From Thysanoteuthis rhombus (taxonomy: Eukaryota; Mollusca; Cephalopoda; Oegopsida; Thysanoteuthidae): 64,000 nucleotides of DNA. Positions 59,401 to 64,000 of the stretch are shown here, in pieces. Where the stretch lies: assembly GCA_963457665.1 (NCBI GenBank), contig OY735219.1, positions 23,991,685 to 24,055,684 of the forward strand. The letters run 5' to 3'. A program made the translations under genes and the position numbers. How positions within the stretch are numbered: the first letter of the stretch is position 1; every line of letters starts with the position of its first letter. Below the pieces are notes generated by a model. That model was given only the letters and a program-made list of their open reading frames with translations, did no database searches and was not told where the DNA came from.

Positions 59401-62400
59401 AGATTTCCCAAGTGCAAAATATGAATACGTATATTTAAATGAGGCAAGTTAAATATTATTTAACTCTTGAAAGTGTTACAGCTCAACCAAGTTAGTAAAT
59501 TTGGAGTTTATTTTTTTAGACTTTCAACTCAGATGGATTGGATACTACATTGACTATCTTTGATAAAGTGAACCTTTTTTTTTTCTTTCAGCATGGCGGC
59601 ATTTATTTTTGTGCATAATGCAATTAACCATGTTATATTGTTTCATGGATTTAAACCACTACATAAAATCAGTCACCCAAAACAAACTTTTACGTCCTCC
59701 ATTTTATTCAGCAGTGAACATACAATCTATTTTCAGGTATCTTTTAAACTAGATATTTTACTTATTGAAATCAAGAGAATTCCTTTGCGATGGAAAGTTT
59801 AAAATTCTTGAGTGGGACTTCCTTTTATTGTTTGTTTTGTTTCGTCTTTTTTCGCTTGTCTTTTCTTTTATTGCTTTTGCCTTCTCGTTTCTGTGTGGAA
59901 GTTCTGTTTGATTTGTTAGTAAAAAGAATGTTTGCTGTGCACTCTCTGCATAACAATAAGTAAGGCTCTTGGTTCAATTCCTGAATAGGACACTCAATTC
60001 ATTTTTTTGTTTGTAGTGGTTGTGGGATATGACACAGGATAATGATTGAATAAGCCACCAATTGGTAAATTTGGTAAAAATGATTTTTTTTTTTTTCATC
60101 AAAACAAAATTATAAAAAGTATATTTGAGACCTTACTACAACTAACCTCTGTTTCAAACTGACGGTCATTTACTGAATATAATCCCTAAATTTTATAACT
60201 TTTGGTTTTATCACTTTTCAGAACCAGTTATAATTCTTGGTGCAACAAATTGATTGATTGTTTATGCCATCTTGAAATTCGTATCAACAAGGAAGTTCTT
60301 CATCTTCTGGTCAGTGTTTTTGCAGAGACTTCAGAACCATTGGAACGTTTAGTTGATCCAATTCTTTTTCCTGGAACTGTAAGTAATATTGGTTCTGCTT
60401 ATGAGTTTATAACTTTTATATATGAAGGAAAGAAAAAAAAAGAGGAACAGTTTTTTTACCTATATAAGTGAAAATCCATTTATTTCTCTAAGAAACATTG
60501 ACCTCATGAAATTTTTTAGTTGTGTGCCTTAAGATATTTTAGATCCATGAACTATGTGAAACTGCGCTTATAGACGGTGGAATACTTTTGTGAATAGAAT
60601 GAAAAATAAAGGAATTTTCTATGAATAGATTTTCTTTTAAATAAATGAGTCAATGGGAGGTAACTTCAATCATTTATTTTTCTCAAAATATTCAAAATTT
60701 GTATATGAATATAAGAGTTATGGGACTTGTGGGTTTGCTCTTGGTGCTAGGAAGACAAAAGCATAAAAATGACAGTCAAGAATTGTACTTGATAACTTCA
60801 TCTTCATATTTTTTCTATATCCTGAAACAACTACTCTAATTTTAAGCTTCATAATTTATCACTTTCCATTCGACAGTGAAATTTTTCATTAATTATTTTC
60901 TCTTCAATGATTAACAATAAAATTGAAATATTTTATTACTAGGGGTAGTTTGTTTTTTTTCATTTCACATGATCATTGTTTTTGTTTTTTTCATCAGAGT
61001 GAATGCGATGCAAAAAAGTTGATGTCACTGAAAGAGTTTTTTCATAATCACTTGGACAGCGTTTGGAATGTTGCTCGCTTTGTGGCTGCCAGTTCACATA
61101 AATTAAAACGTACGTTTCTTCATTTCAACACATTTGAATGCTTCAATGTTATCCTTTTTTTTATGCTTGATAATTCCCTGTTATTTGCTACATGTCACAA
61201 ATAATAATGTGATGTCATTTTATATTTTGAAACATCACTCGTAACTAAAAGGTTTGCATAAAATAATTTGAGTTTAGATATTTTTTTTACACTGCTACAG
61301 AATCCATTTATAGCATCAGTTGATTTATTATTGTAGAAGTGCCCTTCAAAGTGCAGGTTAAACATGGAACAATTCGAGTAATGAAAATTAGGCTGCAAGA
61401 ATTCGTGCATTAAATGGAGGTAACTCCTGTTTTTAAAAAGAAAGATTATCTCCCCCTGGCATGAATAAAACATTCTGTAATGAATATGAAAAAATTTAAT
61501 TGTTAATTTGTTTTTAATTGAGTGGTGACTTCTTCAACATCGATTAGGCGAAACGTTAAATGTTTGTATGGAAATTGAATTTTGAAAAAAGATGGTTCAG
61601 ATTCATTTTATTTGTCCTCCGTTCTTAACACCGAGCGGTTCATGCTGAAAACGGAATACGAATAAAATGAATACAAAACAACTTTTATTCTCATATATAC
61701 TCAATATTTCCATACAAACATCTAACGTTTCACACACTCACCCACTCCATGTTGAAAACGGCGCTCAAATAGAAATAATTTAACGACTAAGTGTATTCAA
61801 ATCAAAGTGATACTTGAGGTTGGCCATGTTTCATATCCATTACCCGATAGTTTCTCACGAAGGGGAGATAACCCTCAAGTGAAAAAACGAGAGTTACCTC
61901 CATTTTACCAACGTAATCAGGGACATGGGTGAAAATTCAAATTCTTTTGTTTATCTCTCTTGAAGCTTATTTGATTAATCATTTTAAAAAAAATCTCCAT
62001 TGTATTATTGGCATTTAACTTTTTTTGCAATATTTTAGTTAAAATGAGTAGATTTCCGATGAAATGTGTACCACTCACATGAACACAAATACATGATCTA
62101 TCTTTTTTTTATATAGGAAGATATTGGCTTTATCATTAATAATTCCTTAATCATTTTGAACTTTTTAGTTTGGTCAATGTGCTATTGTATAATGAACTGA
62201 ACCTGAGTTAATTAAATCAATAGTTGTCCAAACTTCAAAACACAATATGTTAGAAATGCAATGTTTGAGAGCATTGGTGTTCTTTGTTTACATTGGAATT
62301 AAATCAGAGTTTAAAATTACTCTTTTTGACATCACTTTTTGATGATAATTTTCCGTTTGTATCAGTTTTGCCTGCGTATATATATGTACGTTCATTATCA

Positions 62401-63089
62401 GCAAATAAAAGCTGAGGTATGTTTTAACTGAAAAAAAGAAAGGGTATCAAACTTATACATACAATTCATTCATCCTTATGTAAGTGGTTCTCATAGGATG
62501 TATTGTTGGTGAGTTTTCTCATTTACCATTAGCAAATTCCATAACATTTCACCAGTAATGTTTGTGAAACCATCATTTTGTCCAAATAAATCCCTAAATT
62601 GTTTGGGATGATGTTTAAAAATCTGTTTTCTGGAGAGTCCTAATTACAGTAATGTCATAATTTCTTGAAAGGTTTTATTTCAGTTCCTGTCTTTTCAGTG
62701 TCTCTGTTTCTTGCAAATATTCAATCATTCGAGCTGAGCAATAAAAATATTTTCTTCCTTGATGAATTTCAAATATTTTACTCTGTATTTTGTATGCTTT
62801 GTTTGACATTTGTAATATTAGATCTCGACTATATCGTACATTTTTCTTTGATTTGTAGGAGTGCGTGAAATTGAAATAGCAATTCACAATTTTGAATGCG
62901 TGGATCCTGAAATATCTTCACTGATAAGTTTGAAAATCCAAGAGCTTTCAAATCAATCATCTATTTGCGTGTCTGATGCTGCCATTGTTCAACTGAAGAT
63001 GTTAGTCAAAGAATGGAAGAGCCAAATGACCAATCTAGTCACATTATTGGACCTTACAATTGATCCACGCCTTTTTCTTGCTATCTCTG
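43703..63089 (+). CDS. Divergent vinculin/alpha-catenin superfamily gene, 11 coding exons seen, 3' end outside window
   Basis: Eleven exons with GT/AG borders join in frame (84, 165, 156, 126, 180, 132, 147, 74, 157, 112 and 231 bp) to about 521 codons without a stop. Nearly all junctions are phase 0; exons 8/9 and 10/11 split codons. The predicted protein is helical and colinear with alpha-catenin. Exons 1-2 match the N-terminal start, exons 4-6 the N-terminal bundle, and exons 10-11 the M region, where VKEWKSQMTNLVTLLD aligns with the family pattern of a tryptophan-containing helix followed by a helix ending in FLA-S. Family members link adhesion complexes to actin. No actin-binding tail is visible, so the gene probably continues; Drosophila serendipity-alpha (about 530 residues) and alpha-catulin are other relatives to consider. 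Superfamily membership is well supported; the orthologue is not resolved. Function at junctions is inference. Confidence 0.85.
44940..45235 (+). repeat. Dispersed repeat family 4, plus, 5' half, in intron 1
   Basis: AATCACCGCTACCCACAACT, ATCACTGTTGCTGGTTTTAG, GTAGAAACTTGAAATTTTGC, CTCTCAATGAGTAGGGAAAA and TGTAAGTTTATGCTAAATTG, after which the similarity stops. Confidence 0.75.
45800..46915 (-). pseudogene. Non-LTR retrotransposon (LINE) reverse-transcriptase relic, in intron 1 of the vinculin-like gene
   Basis: Minus-strand translation gives LMYMNDLNIFAK, the reverse-transcriptase motif C in which the expected MDD is MND. Then come LIRTVRIFSQDIGMGFGIEK with a following Cys and VIKK, the usual continuation in this LINE type. 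Later pieces include VRYSGYFLNWTR, VNRLYVRRKE and CARQSEERLITTA. Stops and frame changes are frequent. The pieces keep the order of the C-terminal half of the RT and its downstream domain. The upstream palm motifs and endonuclease were not seen. Confidence 0.75.
47105..47269 (+). CDS. Vinculin/alpha-catenin-like gene, coding exon 2 (residues 29-83)
   Basis: A long pyrimidine tract and TTTTTGCAG precede the exon; the donor is ACC|GTGAGT. Both ends are phase 0. It encodes an amphipathic helical segment beginning LSQLIELSERL and continuing through VREAGESLIQVAKEWINKCE, which corresponds to the repeated helix pattern of the vinculin N-terminal bundle. The open frame extends upstream into the T-rich tract, but the acceptor gives the clean boundary. 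Confidence 0.85.
47270..49996 (+). other. Intron 2 of the vinculin-like gene
   Basis: AT-rich, no repeat copies or exons recognised inside it. Confidence 0.6.
49997..50152 (+). CDS. Vinculin/alpha-catenin-like gene, coding exon 3 (residues 84-135)
   Basis: The acceptor is TTTCTGCAG and the donor CAA|GTGAGT, phase 0 at both ends. It encodes TASAQMKQASEHLQEAIDEV and then a second helix ending LLQYTFQ. The length and helix spacing fit the N-terminal bundle of alpha-catenin, where the equivalent exon region ends with a 'LL-TF' motif before the next helix. Confidence 0.88.
51158..51283 (+). CDS. Vinculin/alpha-catenin-like gene, coding exon 4 (residues 136-177)
   Basis: The acceptor is CCTTTTAG and the donor AAA|GTAAGT, phase 0. 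It encodes IFLIAKESELKNVSDVVTRV followed by KNKASMLKWNTTSAESMTKYFK. It parallels the alpha-catenin stretch that begins with an acidic residue-rich turn and a basic helix. About 110 bp downstream the intron holds a diverged copy of the repeat unit that is tandem at 12.7-13.3 kb. Confidence 0.87.
51390..51485 (+). repeat. Single unit of the 12.7-13.3 kb tandem family, in intron 4
   Basis: AAAGTTTTTTTAATGAGTTT followed by AAAACTTGGTGAGAGGATTG, GGGCTGTGGAAGAAGTGATT and AAATTCTGGGGTAGATC keeps the unit order with many substitutions. Confidence 0.6.
52129..52308 (+). CDS. Vinculin/alpha-catenin-like gene, coding exon 5 (residues 178-237)
   Basis: The acceptor is ATCGTTGTAG and the donor GCAAAA|GTAATT, a slightly weaker donor, phase 0. 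It encodes ELTEELLLLNKLCMRRHKEL, a glutamine-rich turn, then a helix containing VNGLHMIRIIFPSLQETLK. This matches the alpha-catenin order of 'DERQQEL..' followed by a 'VNSM..VKELLPVL' helix, one of the clearest correspondences in the gene. Confidence 0.9.
52711..54035 (+). repeat. Dispersed repeat family 4, head-to-tail array of three units, in intron 5
   Basis: Unit starts lie at 52711 (AATCACTGCTACCCACAACA), about 53185 (GATCATCACTACCCACAACA) and about 53718 (AATCATCACTTCTACCCACA). The tail of each unit (CATGCTGCC-AAAGACA, CACATATATCTCATC, GTAACTGTCATT) runs into the head of the next, so the period is about 475-535 bp. The middle unit has a pyrimidine-rich replacement at about 53300-53600. 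A small (TA)n lies at 53605. Confidence 0.75.
54660..54970 (+). repeat. Dispersed repeat family 4, 3' half abutting the exon 6 acceptor
   Basis: AATGTAAGTTTTTGCTAAAT, TTGCAGCATTCAAACTTG, TTCAGACTTTTTTTAATGAT, CAACATGGTATACTGCC and AATGACTAACCAGAACTC are family 4 blocks. The T-rich tail after them is the polypyrimidine tract of exon 6 (54982). Confidence 0.75.
54982..55113 (+). CDS. Vinculin/alpha-catenin-like gene, coding exon 6 (residues 238-281)
   Basis: The acceptor is TTCATTTTTAG and the donor AAG|GTGAGT, phase 0. It encodes SRRDFIIHRIITAASLLNDV, then a proline-containing loop and FFVNLLSK. The 5' side is unusual. A copy of the locally tandem dispersed repeat ends within about 20 bp of the exon, and its T-rich tail serves as the polypyrimidine tract. 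Confidence 0.87.
55613..55759 (+). CDS. Vinculin/alpha-catenin-like gene, coding exon 7 (residues 282-330)
   Basis: The acceptor is TTTTCTTTTCAAG and the donor CTCAAG|GTAAAC, phase 0. It encodes IINALSETNRVVLCQDFESW, then a helix with CVAHFIPKERRELVVNVCLK. The pattern resembles the vinculin-family helix that ends with a KERRE-type basic/acidic cluster (for example the 'GKERREIL' stretch of vinculin). Confidence 0.9.
56377..56437. repeat. (TA)n microsatellite in intron 7
   Basis: About 30 TA units between exon 7 and the tandem SINE heads. Confidence 0.95.
56530..57030 (+). repeat. Two tRNA-derived SINE heads in tandem plus tail, in intron 7
   Basis: The first head has the A box TGGCTCAGTCTG (56666-56677) and a B-like box GATTTCAAATC (56709-56719). 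The second has TGGCTCGGTCTG (56826-56837) and GATTTTAAATC, 160 bp later. The tail after the second head contains AGAGTTTACTATCCTGAATC and TGGATTGGAGTTTGACA, shared with the copy at 6.0-6.4 kb. The tandem heads suggest duplication or insertion of one copy into another. Confidence 0.65.
58620..58715 (+). repeat. Solitary arm of the foldback family at 14.3-14.7 kb
   Basis: TTAGTTGCTTTTTATCACAA followed by CTTTGACTTGG matches the start of the left arm at 14327 onward. Similarity fades after about 80-90 bp. It lies in intron 7 of the vinculin-like gene. Confidence 0.55.
59209..59282 (+). CDS. Vinculin/alpha-catenin-like gene, coding exon 8 (residues 331-355)
   Basis: The acceptor is ACTTTATAG and the donor CTCAA|GTAAGT, leaving two bases of a split codon. 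It encodes VLEAQRNVCGLYQKISSDVK followed by EGQL. The preceding intron is 3.45 kb, one of the longest in the gene. The split codon (AA + A = Lys) fits exon 9 exactly, which supports direct 8-to-9 joining rather than inclusion of the possible cryptic exon at 59592-59736. Confidence 0.85.
59935..60000 (+). repeat. Possible tRNA-like SINE fragment (B box only)
   Basis: CTCTTGGTTCAATTCCTGAA contains a B-box match (GGTTCAATTCC, 59971-59981), preceded by a tRNA-arm-like stretch. No A box was found upstream at the expected distance, so this is weak. It lies in intron 8 of the vinculin-like gene. Confidence 0.3.
60222..60378 (+). CDS. Vinculin/alpha-catenin-like gene, coding exon 9 (residues 355-407)
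   Basis: The acceptor is ATCACTTTTCAG and the donor GGAACT|GTAAGT. It starts with one base completing the split codon and ends phase 0. It encodes TSYNSWCNKLIDCLCHLEIR, then a helix LLVSVFAETSEPLERLVDPI. The last part aligns with the alpha-catenin M-region entry (a 'VPLLVLIEAAK'-like helix). Confidence 0.87.
60998..61109 (+). CDS. Vinculin/alpha-catenin-like gene, coding exon 10 (residues 408-444)
   Basis: The acceptor is TTTTTTTCATCAG and the donor TTAAAAC|GTACGT, leaving one base of a split codon. It encodes SECDAKKLMSLKEFFHNHLD followed by SVWNVARFVAASSHKLK. This is the counterpart of the alpha-catenin helix pair with the pattern 'F..HA..L..VA..A'. Confidence 0.88.
61411..61907. repeat. 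Nested foldback element, about 500 bp, in intron 10
   Basis: The outer arms are 61411-61458 (TAAATGGAGGTAACTC...TTATCTCCCC) and 61858-61907, whose reverse complement reads TAAAATGGAGGTAACTC and later GGGTTATCTCCCC. An inner inverted pair lies at about 61548-61585 and 61700-61735; both contain CGTTA-ATGTTTGTATGGAAAT next to GAAACGTT. The GAAACGTT box is shared with the Penelope-type tails elsewhere in the window. No coding capacity. Confidence 0.65.
62859..63089 (+). CDS. Vinculin/alpha-catenin-like gene, coding exon 11 (residues 445-521), last exon visible
   Basis: The acceptor is TTTGATTTGTAG. The first two bases complete an Arg codon with exon 10. It encodes VREIEIAIHNFECVDPEISS, further helices, and VKEWKSQMTNLVTLLDLTID ending in RLFLAIS. 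The proposed donor is TCTG|GTAATT (phase 1). If it is not used, the frame reads on to a stop at 63215-63217, adding an unrelated-looking tail. In alpha-catenin the same point is followed by several hundred further residues, so splicing to an exon outside the window is preferred. Confidence 0.8.
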
Positions 63090-63434
63090 GTAATTACAGA
63101 AATATATCTCTTTCTACCATTTGTGGCTTTTTATCAGATATTATTTCAATTGTGCATCAGCACCATCAAACCCTTGAGATCTGCTATCACCCTTTTTGCT
63201 TGATCAACAAAAGTTGAACTTTAAATACTCTGGCTATTGTAGCCGTGTGTAATTTTATAGATTGAAATATGTATAACTTGAAGTCAGAGAAATTCTTGGT
63301 ATAGTGATAATACTAGCTTGTTATTTCATATACAGTCCTGAAAGCTTTATAAAAGTACAGCATAACCAGAACAATACTAGCATCACAAAGAAAATCATGA
63401 ATAACCGTCACTCATACATGCTGTGATAGAGAGA

Positions 63435-63830
63435 TCAATCAAAATTTGGAAAATGATTGAATAATGATTAATGAATAAGTTACTTCCCTCGCCTTTTGAT
63501 GTGCTGTGATCGCTAAAAATTGTTTAATTTTTCGAAAAAAAAAAGTAGGCACAAATTAGTGACTAATTTAGTATGAACTTACATTGCATATTGAACCCCC
63601 TTTTTGAAAACCTATTTTGGAGGGGAATTTTCAAAAAACGAAAAAAATTCCATACTCATTAAGGGGAGGGTGTGTGCAAAATTTCAAGTCTTTACTAAGA
63701 ATGGTAAGGCCAGGGTGAAGTCCAGATATATGTCTCTATCTAGACATGTATAAATGTCAGAACACATAAATAACCTAAACCAAGCAACAGTGATTAAACC
63801 GATCTGTTGTAGATTGTGGTGATTAAAAAA
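63435..63830 (-). repeat. Dispersed repeat family 4, minus copy, after exon 11
   Basis: CTCGCCTTTTGATGTGCTGT, GTATGAACTTACATTGCATA, GGAGGGGAATTTTCAAAAAA, AATGTCAGAACACATAAATA and CCTAAACCAAGCAACAGTGA. These are reverse-complement blocks of the plus-strand copies at 41-54 kb. Confidence 0.75.
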
Positions 63831-64000
63831 AATAATAAGTTTGCAGATATCTCTTAATGTGTTCCTTACTCAGTCAAAAAAAAATTATTTCTAACTTTGG
63901 CAAAGTCCATTATTACAGATGAAGCTGAATAGTTCTTAGTTAAAAGTCTGTGTAAAGTCAATTCAGAGACTTTCATTTTCAATTCATATGATGTTTCATT

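Noticed and set aside
59592..59736. Constitutive exon between exons 8 and 9
   Set aside because: It would shift exon 9 into a stop, whereas direct joining of 8 to 9 completes a split Lys codon and keeps the frame.
63090..63217. Read-through of exon 11 to the stop at 63215-63217 as the natural C-terminus
   Set aside because: The tail after 63089 has no family resemblance, a donor-like GTAATT sits exactly where alpha-catenin homology stops, and relatives continue much further.

Overview
This window looks like AT-rich, intron- and repeat-dominated animal genomic DNA, probably from a mollusc and possibly a coleoid cephalopod. That is inference: the clues are very long (TA)n tracts, kilobase-scale introns, tRNA-derived SINEs, and many decayed DNA transposons with Penelope-like fragments. 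No bacterial or organellar features were seen, and the species cannot be fixed from sequence alone.

There is one convincing host gene. It lies on the plus strand in the right third (43703 to beyond 63089). Eleven coding exons with GT/AG borders join in one open frame to about 521 codons. The product is colinear with the N-terminal and middle (M) part of the vinculin/alpha-catenin superfamily, but divergent. The reading frame is still open where exon 11 meets a donor site, so the gene very probably runs past the window end. Introns range from about 0.5 to 3.5 kb and are filled with repeats. One copy of a local tandem repeat abuts the acceptor of exon 6.

The left two thirds (1-43600) contain no gene I can support. 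They are a graveyard of mobile elements: Tigger/jerky-type (3.1-3.5 kb, minus), Tc1 DD34E with TIRs and TA duplication (10.27-11.54 kb), a pogo/CENP-B-type DNA-binding segment (12.36-12.67 kb), hAT of the ZBED5/GTF2IRD2 type (18.8-19.8 kb), a tRNA-headed composite with Penelope-like tails in inverted arrangement (24.4-24.8 kb), a small TIR element (31.7-32.0 kb), a Penelope-like GIY-YIG remnant (32.6-32.8 kb, minus), a second Tc1/mariner relic (34.4-35.1 kb, minus) and a Merlin element with TIRs and an 8-bp target duplication (42.65-43.32 kb). A LINE reverse-transcriptase relic lies in the first intron of the host gene (45.8-46.9 kb, minus).

Overlying these are several repeat families with multiple copies, foldback hairpins, decayed minisatellites and long (TA)n tracts. 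The observations most worth checking are: the hammerhead-ribozyme-like boxes at Penelope-type 3' ends, with a compensatory base-pair change between two copies; the divergent vinculin/alpha-catenin-like gene; a near-perfect 53-bp-arm hairpin beside a (TA)n tract; and a pre-miRNA-like hairpin whose 3' arm carries the miR-87 seed.
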